A stretch of 64,000 nucleotides of DNA from Sphingomonas sp. H160509 (GTDB taxonomy: Bacteria; Pseudomonadota; Alphaproteobacteria; Sphingomonadales; Sphingomonadaceae), in assembly GCF_024124765.2 (NCBI RefSeq), contig NZ_JAMXSR020000002.1, positions 2,530,001 to 2,594,000 on the forward strand, written 5' to 3'. The notes under the pieces were generated by a model. That model saw only the letters and a program-made list of their open reading frames with translations, made no database searches and was not told the origin of the DNA. Shown piece by piece: positions 42,124-53,712 of this stretch (position 1 is the first letter of the stretch; each line of letters starts with the position of its first letter). The position numbers were made by a program, and so were the translations under genes.

Positions 42124-42291
42124 ATGGAGCAGACAGAATGGTTCCTCCACATGGACAGCCGTTGGATGTGGCGTTGGTTTTTGACCAACCGCCTTGGCCA
42201 ACCGTTGGCGATGTCGAAGAAGTGCTTCTTCCGTCGTGAAGATGCTCTCCTGAACCTTGATGCTGCTCGCATGGCCGTGATCGGCCTTTAG
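42124..42291 (+). CDS. Small conserved-looking protein, 55 residues (DUF1508-like style)
   Basis: Begins MEQTEWFLHMDSRWMWRWFL with GGAG about 8 bases upstream of the ATG. The pattern W-x-W-R then NRLGQPLAMSKKCFFRREDALLNLDAARMAV resembles small DUF1508/YegP-type modules (aromatic strand, N-G-x-x-I-A-x-S, then a helix), but the match is loose. The open frame extends upstream to 41968, though the ribosome site favours 42124. It converges on thiC. The function is unknown. Confidence 0.5.
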   Translation: MEQTEWFLHMDSRWMWRWFLTNRLGQPLAMSKKCFFRREDALLNLDAARMAVIGL

Positions 42292-42354
42292 CGAGTAGTC
42301 TACCCGAAGCGATCGGTTGACGGTGGGCAGGGATATTCCCCTGCCCACCAACAA

Positions 42355-44416
<2,062 letters not shown>

Positions 44417-44523
44417 GTGAGCATAGGGGGGTTGGGGTGGGGTGCAATGGGGAATTTGGGGGTGCTTGGGGTGCGGGGAAGTGCGCGTGGGTCTCGGTTG
44501 GGCATCCTTCCGATCGAAAATTT

Positions 44524-44630
44524 ACCACCCCGGCGGAGGCCGGGGCCCAGTTGGGGGACGGCGGTAACGATCGGCGATCCTCCATTATTTCCACCTTTCC
44601 AACTGGGCCCCGGCCTTCGCCGGGGTGGTA
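44524..44630. repeat. Paired palindrome, family C, copy 3
   Basis: ACCACCCCGGCGGAGGCCGG GGCCCAGTTGG is mirrored by CCAACTGGGCCCCGGCCTTC GCCGGGGTGGT, with a spacer of about 37 bases. It lies in the 567-base gap 44272-44838, together with the thiC riboswitch, a terminator and a family D repeat. Confidence 0.8.
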
Positions 44631-44681
44631 GCGGTGTAGGTGGTGGGTGGTTGATCCTAAGCGCACGCTTGCTGAAACGAG

Positions 44682-44717
44682 AAAAGGCCGCTGCCCGGTT
44701 TGGGGCAGCGGCCTTTT
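44682..44717. terminator. Strong bidirectional rho-independent terminator
   Basis: AAAAGGCCGCTGCCC pairs perfectly with GGGCAGCGGCCTTTT around a six-base loop, giving a T run on either strand. It lies about 120 bases after the porin stop, on the leftward strand, with a family D repeat between, and before the thiC leader. Confidence 0.85.
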
Positions 44718-44746
44718 CCACGTGCATACACGATCGCGTCCCCCTC

Positions 44747-44820
44747 CCCGTTCGTGCTGAGCGTAGTCGAAGCACCTGCGTTTGGGGCTTACCCTTCGAC
44801 TTCGCTCAGGGCGAACGGGA
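44747..44820. repeat. Paired palindrome, family D, copy 2
   Basis: CCCGTTCGTGCTGAGCGTAG TCGAAGCACCTGCG is mirrored by ACCCTTCGACTTCGCTCAGG GCGAACGGG. It is nearly identical to 28327-28399. It lies just after the porin stop. Confidence 0.75.
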
Positions 44821-44838
44821 GGTGGAGGGTGCTTCTAC

Positions 44839-45711
44839 TTAAAAGCGGAACGACACGGTGCCGCGCAGCGAGTGCCAGCGGAACTGGTCGTCGCTACGGC
44901 GGAAGGCCGTGCCGGCGGTGTTGGGGGCGAGGACGAACGGGTTGTTCGCCAGCAAGACCGGGCTGCCGGCGAGTGCGGTGCCGGCGGTGACGAGGACGCG
45001 GGCGTCGTCGTCCTTGTACTGGTGATAGGTGTATTCCATGCCGATCGAGATGTTCTTGGTCAGCTTCTGCTCGATGCCGCCGCCGCCGACATAGCCCCAC
45101 TTCTTGTCCGAACCGGTGGCTGCGAACGCGTTGGCGGTGTTGGTGGTGAAGAACAGGTTGTCGATCTTGGCATAGCCGGCGCCGCCGGTGGCGTAGAACA
45201 GCGTGTTGCGCGCGGCGAGACCGGCGCGGAGGCGGGCCGAGCCTTCCCACTTCAGCTTGCGCGCCATCGTGTAGCTGGCGGGCGTGGTCGAGAAGGCGGC
45301 GACGCTGTCGGTGATCTCGGACTTGCCGAATTCGCCGACGATGCCGACCACGAACGGACCGCGCTGCACGTCGAAGCCTGCGCGGCCGTAATACGACCAG
45401 CCGTCATCGTCGTTACGGCACCCGTATGCGGGCACTGCAGTGCGGGCCGAGCCGTTGCAGAAGCCGGGGGAGAAGGCGTTGGCGCCGGTGATGGTGTTGA
45501 CGCTGTCGCTGAAATTGCCGTCGTTGTTGCGGTCGAACAGGATCGACGAGCCGACGTCGTTGCCCTGGACGTCATAGCCGCCGGCCGCGCCGATATAGAC
45601 GCCCGAGAACGGCTTGGCGTCGGTGGTCATGTCCTGCGCGGCGGCCGGGACAGCGAAAATGCCCGCGGTCGCGAGACCGGCGAGCATGGTGAGCTTCGTG
45701 AAGTTGGTCAT
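44839..45711 (-). CDS. Outer-membrane beta-barrel protein (opacity/porin-like)
   Basis: A 290-residue protein with a signal peptide ending PAAAQ, then alternating amphipathic strands (FSGVYIGAAGGYDVQ, WSYYGRAGFDVQ, ARLRAGLAARNTLFYATGGAGYAK, KWGYVGGGGIEQKL, ISIGMEYTYHQY) and a C-terminal strand ending in Phe (LRGTVSFRF), the typical sorting signal. This is the OmpA-like/Omp25 barrel type of alphaproteobacteria. Two Cys in an external loop (FCNGS, GCRND) could form a disulfide. The frame is intact. Confidence 0.85.
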   Translation of the reverse strand: MTNFTKLTMLAGLATAGIFAVPAAAQDMTTDAKPFSGVYIGAAGGYDVQGNDVGSSILFDRNNDGNFSDSVNTITGANAFSPGFCNGSARTAVPAYGCRNDDDGWSYYGRAGFDVQRGPFVVGIVGEFGKSEITDSVAAFSTTPASYTMARKLKWEGSARLRAGLAARNTLFYATGGAGYAKIDNLFFTTNTANAFAATGSDKKWGYVGGGGIEQKLTKNISIGMEYTYHQYKDDDARVLVTAGTALAGSPVLLANNPFVLAPNTAGTAFRRSDDQFRWHSLRGTVSFRF

Positions 45712-45790
45712 GGTCGTTCCCCAAACGAGGGCCGCGGCGCTCCCATTGCTCGCCGCGGCCCAAGGTTTCAGTTTCAGGCAGTGATCGCGA

Positions 45791-46814
45791 TCACGCGTTG
45801 GCGCCGCTGGTCCGCAGCGAGTCGAGGCGGTTGTTGGTCCCGTTCGGGAAGAAGCCGCCGCCGATCTTCGCAGTGGGCGTCAGGTAGACGATGTTGTGCA
45901 CCTGCGCGACCGAGCGGCTGTAGGCCAGGCCGTTGGCGTCGGTTGGCACGATGTTCGAGATCGTCGGATCCGATCCGGTGATGCCCTGGTCGTCGTCGCT
46001 CGAGCCGTCGAGGCTGTCGCGTGCGTCGCTGATCTGGTTGGCGGCGGTGATGAGCGACGGGATCGGGTTCGGAGTCTGCAGTCCCTTGCGATACAGGATC
46101 GTGCGGATCAGCCCTGCGTGATACGCCTCTGCCGCGAGGATGCCGGCGGCCGCCTCGAGATAGGTCTTGTTGGCGATCAGCGGTGCTGCGCCCTTATAGG
46201 CCGACACACCAACATCCTCGAAGATGTACGCGCCGAGCAGGAAGCTGTTGTCGTCGGCATAGGGGTTGAACACACCCGTCGCACCGATGACGCCCGCCGC
46301 ACGTGCGGCCGCGGTGAACGCACCCGGAGCCGCTGCCGTGCCGACCGAGATGTCGATCGCAGGCTGGGCGACGGCGGCGCTGCCGAGCGCCGTGCGCAGG
46401 AAAGCGACGTGCGCGACTTCGTCGATCGCGATTTCGCGCGCATACTCACGGACGACGGTGTCCTGGAACGGCACCTGTGCACCGCCGGTGACCGCACCCT
46501 GCGTACCGATGCCAGTCAGCATGTTGGCGTTGAGGCCGACACCGAATGCCGCGAACGCGTAGAACTGCGCTTCGAGATATTCGAGGTTGAGTGCGACGTT
46601 GAGCACGTCGGCGTCGTTGAGCGCTGCGACCGGCGCCGGTCCCGGAGTCGGGGTCGGTGCGAGATCGGAATCGTCGCTGCCGCATGCCGAGAGCAGGGGT
46701 GGCGCCGCCGATGGCGAGTGCGGAACCGCCGGCGAAGCGCAGGAAGTTACGACGTTCGTTGCGACGGCTGGCGATCGCGTCGAATATTTCCAGCTTGGTA
46801 TTGAGATCGGTCAT
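45791..46814 (-). CDS. Ferritin-like domain protein, predicted Tat lipoprotein (one frame break)
   Basis: N-terminal [19 protein letters not shown] is a twin-arginine signal. Repairing one extra base at GGGG 46696-46699 gives LLSACGSDD, a lipobox, so the protein is probably a Tat-exported lipoprotein. The mature part is a ferritin-like four-helix protein (PF13668 type): [27 protein letters not shown] and [16 protein letters not shown] supply Glu and ExxH metal ligands. The C-terminal region (residues about 240-340) is Asp/Asn-rich and unlike ferritin. The role is unknown. It lies 49 bases after its paralogue in the same operon. Confidence 0.82.
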
Positions 46815-46863
46815 TGGGTTAATCCCCTGAATATCGAAGAAGAGCGGGTGATCGGACGACCGA

Positions 46864-47857
46864 TCAGCTTGCCGCGATGCTCGTCTTGATGTTGCCGTTC
46901 ATGCCGTTCGGGTAGAACCCGCCTGCCGACGCCGCACCCTTGTTGAGGTACACGATGTTGAGCACCTGGCTGGCCGAGCGGCTGAAGGCGACGCCGTTCG
47001 CATCGAGCGGAACGATGTTCGACGCGGTGACCGCGGCCTGCGTCGTGCTCAGGTTGATCGGCGTCTGCGAGATGGGTGAGATGCCCTGATCGAGATCGGT
47101 CGTGCCGTCGAGGCTGTCGCGTGCGTTCGAGATCGCGTCGGCCGACTGGCGCAGCGACGGGGTCGCGATGCCCCTTGCCGTACAGCGTCGTGCGGACGAT
47201 CGCGGCGTGATACGCCTCGACCGCGAGCAGGCCGGCAGCGGCTTCGAGATAGGCCTTGCTGGTGAGCAGCGGGGCAGCGCCCTTGTATGCGGTCACGCCG
47301 ACGTCTTCGAAGATGAACGCACCCAGGAGGAACGCTTCGTCCGAAGCGTACGGATCGAACGCGGTGCCGGCGGGGACGAGGCCAGCAGCCTGTGCCGCGA
47401 GCGAGAACGCGCTGGTCGGCGAGACGCTGACGTCGATCACCGGCTGCGCGACGGCGGCGGTGCCGAGTGCGGTGCGGAGGAACTTGACGTGGGCGATCTC
47501 GTCCTGCGCGATCTCACGCGCGTACTGACGCACGATCGGATCGCTGAAGTTGACCTGACGACCGCCACGAACCGCACCCTGCGTGCTGGTACCGCTGAGC
47601 AGGCTGTTGTCGAGGCCGGTGCCGTAGGCGGCGTAGGAATAGAACTGCGCCTCGAGATATTCGAGGTTGAGTGCGAAGTTCAGGACGTCCGCATCGGTGA
47701 TCGTCTGTGCCGACGCCGACGTGGAGAAGGACAGCGCGGTCGCACCGGCTGCGGTCATCGCAGCGGCGCCCAGCGCGGTCTTGAAGAATTCACGTCGCTC
47801 GCTGCGGCGTTCCACTCGCGCATCGAGGGCTTCGATCAGGTGCACGCTCTCGGTCAT
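46864..47857 (-). CDS. Ferritin-like domain protein, Tat-exported paralogue (one frame break)
   Basis: Twin-arginine-like signal [15 protein letters not shown] ending SASAQ, followed by [27 protein letters not shown] and [16 protein letters not shown], the same Glu/ExxH pattern as the next gene, to which it is clearly related along its whole length. The frame breaks at CCCC 47171-47174; removing one base gives [25 protein letters not shown], as in the paralogue, and an end SIAAS. GGAGG lies 8 bases before the ATG. It has no lipobox, so it is probably soluble in the periplasm. Confidence 0.82.
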
Positions 47858-48208
47858 ATCAGGGTCCTCCCCTTGCTGTTGCGGACGTCGAAATGCTCTG
47901 CGGCAGTCGCGCAACGGGGCATGCCCCGATCAGGTCGATTGCTCGAATCCCGCTCGTAACGCGCTCAGTTACGGACATAAAAAAAGCCGTCCGTGGCGAG
48001 GAACGTACGCGGATGAAGAATGGATGCACGGTTCAAGGGGGTGCGATGAAATAAATTTCACGACCCGGCAGAGAGGCTTACCTGCTTGCGATGATGGGGT
48101 TTTGGCGGCGGCTGGATGCCGGCTTCACCTTCATCCCTGGCCCTCCGGGAAAACGCCCGGCGGACCCTCTTTTCTCTCCCTACCGGGGAGAGAGAAAAAG
48201 TAACGCAT
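47858..48208. other. Leader region of the ferritin-like operon, no gene seen
   Basis: About 350 bases upstream of the leftward ferritin-like pair. A possible hairpin ACGGAC...GTCCGT with an A-rich loop lies at about 47972-47995. CCTGGCCCTCCGGGAAAACG and TCTCTCCCTACCGGGGAGAG near 48140-48193 form short stems. Promoters for the operon are expected near 47880-48060. Nothing codes convincingly. Confidence 0.3.
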
Positions 48209-48241
48209 TCGGCGGATCGGGACGAGCCGGATCCGCCGAAA
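48209..48241 (-). terminator. Hairpin after the MipA gene
   Basis: TTCGGCGGATC pairs with GATCCGCCGAA around a loop of about 11 bases, 9 bases past the stop of the leftward MipA gene. On the minus strand a TTACTTTTTC stretch follows after a few bases, so termination is plausible. Confidence 0.6.
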
Positions 48242-48249
48242 TCGATAGC

Positions 48250-49113
48250 TTAGAACGTGTAGGTCAGGCCGAGGGCGTAGAGCCACTGGTCCGCATCACC
48301 GACGTCGGCGACGATCGGCGTGTTCTTGTACTTGCCGAGCATGCGACCGTAGAGGACGCCGGCGCCGACGCCGAAGCCGTGGCGCAGATCACCCGAGAGG
48401 CTCTGCACGACGAACAGCGAGGCGTTCGCGCGACGGAAGCCGCTGTCGTTGATGTCATAGGTGCGCAGGCCGCTGTTCAGCGAGCCGATCGGCGTCACGG
48501 CAGCATAGGTGCGGCCGAAGCCCTTGCCGGCATAATCCGCCGACACGCCGAGCGAGACGAGCGTACGGACCGACAGCGGCGTGGTGTAGTTCACCTGCGG
48601 GGTGATGACGTAGCTGTCATAGGTGCCCGAGACGTCGTGAACGTACGCGACGCGCGCGGTGATCGTGTCGTAGTCGCTGGTGATGACGCCGGTCTTGCCG
48701 ATGCCGACATAGCCGCCGAGCTCATACGCGGTATCGATCTTGCCGAGCGCGCGGACCTGGCGGTTGTCGATGTCGCCGGTGCGATCGCGGCGGATGCCGC
48801 CGATGACGCCGACTTCGTAGTTGATGCCGACCTCGCCCGTGTTCGGGATCAGGTTGAAATAGAGCTGCGTGCCGCGGAGGAAGAAGTCATGCCCGCGCAC
48901 CGTGCCGACGATGGCGCCGGCGGGGGTGAAGGAATTGCTGTCCGCACCCTCGTAATCGGGCATCGAAACCGCACCGACCGCGATGGTGATACGGTTGTTG
49001 TCGCGCGGGTCCGTGATCGTTGGCGACGGGTTCGGATCGGTCTGGGCGAGCGCCGGGGTGGCGGTTGCCAGCACCGCGATTGCGGCAGACATGAGAAGGG
49101 TGAATGCGCGCAA
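48250..49113 (-). CDS. MipA/OmpV family outer-membrane protein
   Basis: A 287-residue barrel with a signal peptide ending PALAQ. The start of the mature part (ITIAVGAVSMPDYEGAD) is the MipA/OmpV signature region; strands follow, such as GEVGINYEVGVIGGIRRDR, AYELGGYVGIGKTG, TPLSVRTLVSLGVSADYAGKG, and a C-terminal strand ending in Phe (WLYALGLTYTF). MipA scaffolds murein enzymes in E. coli; OmpV-type members are porin-like. Which applies here is unknown. The frame is intact. Confidence 0.85.
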   Translation of the reverse strand: MRAFTLLMSAAIAVLATATPALAQTDPNPSPTITDPRDNNRITIAVGAVSMPDYEGADSNSFTPAGAIVGTVRGHDFFLRGTQLYFNLIPNTGEVGINYEVGVIGGIRRDRTGDIDNRQVRALGKIDTAYELGGYVGIGKTGVITSDYDTITARVAYVHDVSGTYDSYVITPQVNYTTPLSVRTLVSLGVSADYAGKGFGRTYAAVTPIGSLNSGLRTYDINDSGFRRANASLFVVQSLSGDLRHGFGVGAGVLYGRMLGKYKNTPIVADVGDADQWLYALGLTYTF

Positions 49114-49182
49114 GGAAATGCTCCGGAGAAAAAGGTTCCACGTCGCAACGCGGTAAAACCGTTTTCGGTCCGCTGCGATCGG

Positions 49183-49617
49183 TCAGAAGATGTAACGCAT
49201 TTTTACCTGTTGCATTTCGGCATCACCGGCAAGCATGAACCGGGCGGCATCGAAACGCGGCGGGCCGAAGCGGACGGCGGCATTGCGCGAGAACCCATAG
49301 CCCTCGCGCGGGATGCCCGCGATCGTATCGAGCTTCGCGTTGCTGTTCTCGTCATGGATGATCGCGAGCGCATAGCCGCGCTGCGGCAGGCCCGAAAAGC
49401 TGGTGGCGTGGACGCTGGCGGGCAGCGTCCGCGTCAGTGCCTTGGCATCGTCGACGCAGGCGGGAAAATTGTCGGGGTCCGCGGTGAGGCAGATCCGGAT
49501 CATCCCCTTTGACGAGCGGAGATTGTCGACCTGGACGTCGAGCCGCGTGACGGGCGTCGCCGCCGACAGCATCGCCCACGTCGTTGCTGCTGCCACGACG
49601 AGCAGCCGCTTTCGCAT
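49183..49617 (-). CDS. DUF2141 secreted protein
   Basis: With the start at ATG 49617 the protein begins RKRLLVVAAATTWAMLSAA, a signal peptide, and continues VTRLDVQVDNLRSSKGMIRICLT, GYALAIIHDENSNAKLDTI and GIPREGYGFSRNA, the DUF2141 pattern (D-x-N-x-N-x-K-x-D near the middle). It is probably a periplasmic beta-sandwich of about 144 residues. Upstream in-frame starts (49791 or the ATG giving MAYISAFG) add non-conserved sequence. No clear ribosome site is seen. Confidence 0.78.
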   Translation of the reverse strand: MRKRLLVVAAATTWAMLSAATPVTRLDVQVDNLRSSKGMIRICLTADPDNFPACVDDAKALTRTLPASVHATSFSGLPQRGYALAIIHDENSNAKLDTIAGIPREGYGFSRNAAVRFGPPRFDAARFMLAGDAEMQQVKMRYIF

Positions 49618-49980
49618 GCGCGCCGGCAAGATCGCCGCGTTGCTTGTCGGTGCCGCAGAGCCGATCCCAAAAGCGGAAATATAGGCCATAGTTGCACCCG
49701 TGTCGTTCGTGATGTCGCCGATGATGGCTCGCCGTGATCGGCCAGCCGCCCCATGCGCCCCGCCACATGAACCGGGGGAAAACCTCCCCACGTCATGCGA
49801 TGGTTACCCCATAGCCGTCGTGATCGTCAGTACCAGACCCGGCGCGCCGATGTTGATCGGAATCAACCGCACCCGTAGCGGAATTACCACAGCGCCGGTG
49901 ATCGGCGCGATCGGATCGCCTCGACCACGGAGGCCGCGAGACGTCGTCGCAGGCGCGTGATAGTCTCGGGCGATTACAGC

Positions 49981-50337
49981 ATGATGGAGTCGTCGATGGT
50001 TCTGCTCGCGTTGATCCTGACCGTGACCGGGTATTCCGGTATGCCCCCCGCGACCCGTGCAGGGTTCGAGGCGCTGGGGCGGCGTACCGACAGGCTGTGC
50101 CCGGCACGCCATGTACGGACGATCACCCCCGGCGACCTCGATTATCTCCAGGACGGGTTCGAGCGGAACCTGTCGCGGCGGGACCGCGCGCGGTTGGCTG
50201 CCGTCAATACCGCGGACCGGCGTTGCGCCCACCGCGACGGACTGGCGTGCCAGACCTCGGCGACGATGGGCGCGATGCAGACGACGCGGCTGGTGCCCCG
50301 GTTCGCCGGCTATGTCTGCGCACACCGGGTACCCTGA
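49981..50337 (+). CDS. Small hypothetical protein with possible signal sequence
   Basis: From ATG 49981 about 118 residues: hydrophobic MVLLALILTVTGYSG, then a polar, Arg-rich body with four Cys (RLCPARH, RRCAHRDG, LACQTS, YVCAHR). The Cys count and hydrophobic start suggest export and two disulfides. The alternative start is 49957. No family was recognised. It lies about 80 bases upstream of the GH127 gene on the same strand. Confidence 0.45.
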   Translation: MMESSMVLLALILTVTGYSGMPPATRAGFEALGRRTDRLCPARHVRTITPGDLDYLQDGFERNLSRRDRARLAAVNTADRRCAHRDGLACQTSATMGAMQTTRLVPRFAGYVCAHRVP

Positions 50338-50414
50338 CCCTCGATCCTGCCTCTTTCGCCTGCACGACACGCCTGCTACTCAGACAAATAATGAGAGCAT
50401 AAGAGGGTGTTGTT

Positions 50415-52377
50415 ATGGTCGAGTTGTGCCGCGGGGACCAATCCCGCCGGAAATTTCTGACGGGTGTCGCGACCGGGGCGCTGACCGTGGGCTCGCTGTC
50501 GATCGGTTCGCAGGCGTTTGCGTTCGTGCCGCCAGAGGTGGTGCCCGTGACGGTGCCGACCGCGACATTGCAGGCGTTCGACCTGGCCGACGTCACGCTC
50601 GGCGAGGGGCCGTTCCTGCATGCGCAGCGCAAGACCGAGGCGTATCTGCTCGCGCTGCAACCCGACCGGATGCTGCATAATTTCCGAGTGAATGCCGGGC
50701 TGGCACCGAAGGCACCAGTCTATGGCGGCTGGGAATCGGATCCGCTGTGGGCGGACATCAACTGCCACGGGCATACGTTGGGGCATTACCTGTCGGCGTG
50801 CGCGCTCGCCTATCGATCGACCGGCGACCGGCGGTTCAAGGCGCGTATCGATCATATCGCGCGCGAACTGGCGGCGTGCCAGGCGGGGTCGGGGACCGGG
50901 CTGGTCTGCGCGTTCCCGGACGGGCCGGCGCTGGTGGCAGCGCATCTGCGCGGCGATCCGATCACCGGCGTGCCGTGGTACACGCTGCACAAGGTGTATG
51001 CGGGCCTGCGCGATGCGACGCTGCTGGCGGACAGCGACACGGCGCGCGCGGTGTTGCTGCGGCTGGCAGACTGGGCGGTGGTCGCGAGCCGGCCGCTGAG
51101 CGATGCGCAGTTCGAGACCATGCTGGATACCGAGCATGGCGGCATGAACGAGGTGTTCGCCGACCTCTACACGATGACCGGGACCGCCGAGTATCGGACG
51201 ATGGCCGAGCGGTTCTCGCAAAAGGCGATCCCTTGCGCCGCTGGCCAAGAGCCGCGACCATCTCGACGGACTGCATGCCAATACGCAGGTGCCGAAGATC
51301 ATCGGCTTCCAGCGGGTATGGGAGGTGACGGGGAAGCCCGAATACCGCGAGGCGTCCGAATTCTTCTGGAAGACGGTGGCGCTGACGCGGTCGTTCGCGA
51401 CCGGCGGGCACGGCGACAACGAGCATTTCTTTCCGGTCGCCGATTTCGCCGAGCATGTCCTGTCGGCGAAGGGATCGGAGACGTGTTGCCAGCACAACAT
51501 GCTGAAGCTGACGCGGGCGCTGTTCCTGCACGATCCGCAGGCGGGCTATGCCGATTACTACGAGCGGACGCTGTATAACGGGATCCTCGCGTCGCAGGAT
51601 CCGGACAGCGGCATGGCGACGTACTTCCAGGGTGCCCGGCCGGGGTACATGAAGCTGTATCACACGCCCGAGAACTCGTTCTGGTGCTGCACCGGCACGG
51701 GGATGGAGAACCACGTCAAATACCGCGACTCGATCTATTTCCACGACGACCGCGCGCTGTACGTGAATTTGTTCGTGCCCTCCGCCGTGCGGTGGAAGGA
51801 CAAGGACGCGGTGCTGACGCAGGTGACGGCGTTCCCCGACGCCGCGACGACGACGCTGCGCTGGACTCTGAAGCGACCGGCCGAGCTGACGCTGAAGCTG
51901 CGCCACCCGGGGTGGAGCCGGACCGCGGTGGTGCTGGTGAACGGGGTCGAGGCGGTGCGGTCGACCAGTCCGGGGCGGTATCTGGAATTGGCGCGGGGGT
52001 GGCGCGACGGCGATACGGTGGAACTGCGGCTGGATATACGCGCCGGGGTCGAGCGATCGCCGGCCGCGCCGGATATCGTCGCGTTCACCTATGGGCCGCT
52101 GGTGATGGCGGGCAGCTTCGGGCGCGAGGGACTGGCGCCGGGATCGGACATCATCGTCAACGAGCGCAAATATGGCGAGTATAATGCCGCGCCGTTTGTG
52201 CCGCCGACGCTGGCGGGCGATCCCGATACGATTGCGGAGAAGATGCGCGCGGGGGACCGGCCGCTGGAGTTCACGATCCTCGCGGCGGACCGGCAGCCGG
52301 TGCGGATGGTGCCGTATTTCCGCGTCGCGCATGAACGCTATGCGACCTACTGGCCGATCGCGCCGGGATTGGCTTAG
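50415..52377 (+). CDS. Tat-exported glycoside hydrolase family 127 (beta-L-arabinofuranosidase-like), one frame break
   Basis: Twin-arginine signal SRRKFLTGVATGALTVGSL, then an alpha/alpha-barrel glycosidase of the DUF1680/GH127 family. The family's zinc-thiolate active site is visible: SETCCQHN gives the Glu-x-Cys pair and FWCCTGTGMEN gives the Cys-Cys pair that includes the nucleophile. NCHGHTLGHYLSACAL and PWYTLHKVYAGL are also typical. The frame breaks at CCC 51230-51232; removing one C gives KAILAPLAKSRDHLDGLHANTQ. The restored length is about 653 residues. It probably trims arabinose from plant glycans outside the inner membrane. Confidence 0.88.
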
Positions 52378-52493
52378 ATTGGTCGGTGTATTCCCGGCGT
52401 TCGATGCGGTTGCGATAGCCTCTATGCAGTGCGGCGAAACCTGATAGCCTCCCTCTCCAGAGCAGGACGACCTGCCAATTCGGAGAGAGATGC

Positions 52494-52695
52494 ATGGCAC
52501 ATCAAAACGCCGCGCGCGGGGATACCGGCACGAATACCAGCGCCCATTCCGGCAGGGATCACAAGAGCCTGATCTATGTGATCGCGGGGGAGTATATTGG
52601 CGTTGGGGCTGGTGTTGATGGCGTTCTACGATCGGGCGGGCGATCCCATGCCGATCGCGTCGGTGCAGACTCCGGTGGTTACTGCGCAAAAATAG
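52494..52695 (+). CDS. Small single-span membrane protein (one frame break)
   Basis: Starts MAHQNAARGDTGTNTSAHSG with GGAGAGAG just upstream. Removing one G from GGGGG 52586-52590 gives SLIYVIAGSILALGLVLMAF, a membrane span, then a periplasmic tail ending VVTAQK at TAG 52693-52695, 66 residues in total. The hydrophobic segment appears only after the repair, which supports it. No family was recognised. Confidence 0.6.
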
Positions 52696-52705
52696 CGCCG
52701 GGTCT

Positions 52706-53239
52706 TTACGACGCTGCGGCTCGGTCGAAGATCAGGATCGGGGCGTCTCTGTAGGTCCCCGTGGTGCGCAGGCGGTAGCCTAACCGTTCCGCGAGGCGGA
52801 TCGAGGGGGCGTTGGCGGGGTCTATGATGCAGGTCGTCGCGGGGATGCGCGCGTCGGTCCAGGCGAGGATCGCGGCGAGCGCTTCGGAGGCGTACCCCTT
52901 GCCTTGCGCGTCGCCGGCTAGCGTCCAGCCTGTTTCCGGGGTGGCGTCGATCGAGGGGTCGATGGCGCGGCGGGCTTCGATCAGGCCGAGTTCGCCGATG
53001 AGGTTGCCTGTGGCGGTGTCGCGGGCGATCCAGCTGCCGTAGCCGAACAGCGTCCATTGGCCGACCGAGCGGAGGAGGCGGATCCAGACGTCCTCTCGGG
53101 TGCGCGGCTGGCCGCCGATCATCGTGTAGACGCGCGGATCGCTCCACATCGCGGCGCAGTCTTCGAGGTCGGTGGCGGCGTGGGCGGTTAGGGTTAGCCG
53201 GGCTGTGGTTAGTTTGGGGGCGGATGTGGGTGCGGGCAT
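52706..53239 (-). CDS. GNAT acetyltransferase (RimJ/RimL-like)
   Basis: A 177-residue GCN5-type N-acetyltransferase. Seen: LTTARLTLTAHAATDLEDCAAMWSDPRV at the N-terminus, the acetyl-CoA loop region AGDAQGKGYASEALAAILAW (Q/R-x-x-G-x-G/A), and NAPSIRLAERLGYRL, the conserved motif B segment. The substrate, an amino terminus or small amine, is unknown. The frame is intact. It converges on the small membrane-protein gene. Confidence 0.87.
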   Translation of the reverse strand: MPAPTSAPKLTTARLTLTAHAATDLEDCAAMWSDPRVYTMIGGQPRTREDVWIRLLRSVGQWTLFGYGSWIARDTATGNLIGELGLIEARRAIDPSIDATPETGWTLAGDAQGKGYASEALAAILAWTDARIPATTCIIDPANAPSIRLAERLGYRLRTTGTYRDAPILIFDRAAAS

Positions 53240-53290
53240 TCTTACTGTCTAAGGGCGATCTTGGTTTAGGGACATCCGTTGCCAAGCTTT

Positions 53291-53442
53291 CTCCCCCTCC
53301 CTGGAAGGGGGGGGGGGGGGTGGGTCGGCCAGCTTGAGCCGCTGGCGTTCCGGTTTGCGGAAGCCAGTCCACCCTTAGATACGCGAGTTCGAACTTGCGG
53401 AAGCCGACCCACCCCCAGCCCCTCCCTTCCAGGGAGGGGAGC
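53291..53442. repeat. Paired palindrome, family A, copy 4
   Basis: TCCCCCTCCCTGGAAGGGGG then a G run and GTGGGTCGG, mirrored by GCCGACCCACCCCCAGCCCC TCCCTTCCAGGGAGGGGAG, with a longer spacer (about 75 bases) that holds a short direct repeat (TTGCGGAAGCC twice). It lies in the 473-base gap 53240-53712 together with the unit at 53484. Confidence 0.75.
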
Positions 53443-53483
53443 AGGTTGGGCATTTCCTTCCTCAGTGAAGAGCGGCGGTTGTG

Positions 53484-53609
53484 ATCCTCCCCCGCCAGGG
53501 GGAGGTGTCGCCGGAGGTGACGGAGGGGGAGGATGCGGAACGGAGGTTTCCCTTTCCTCCCCCTCCGTCTGGCTAAGGGCCAGCCACCTCCCCCTGGCGG
53601 GGGAGGATA
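53484..53609. repeat. Paired palindrome, family A variant, copy 2
   Basis: ATCCTCCCCCGCCAGGGGGA GGTGTCGCCGGAGGTGACGG is mirrored by CTGGCTAAGGGCCAGCCACC and TCCCCCTGGCGGGGGAGGAT. The outer hairpin arms are perfect complements. It lies upstream of crtY, so it could affect the crt leader. Confidence 0.75.
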
Positions 53610-53712
53610 CTAAGAGCGCCCCACCCCTACCCCCGGCAACGCAGGTTGTCTTCGAGGGCGATTGCTTTGCAAAGGTTGTTTTCGTGTCCCCCGCTTTGCG
53701 CTAGTCGGAGGC

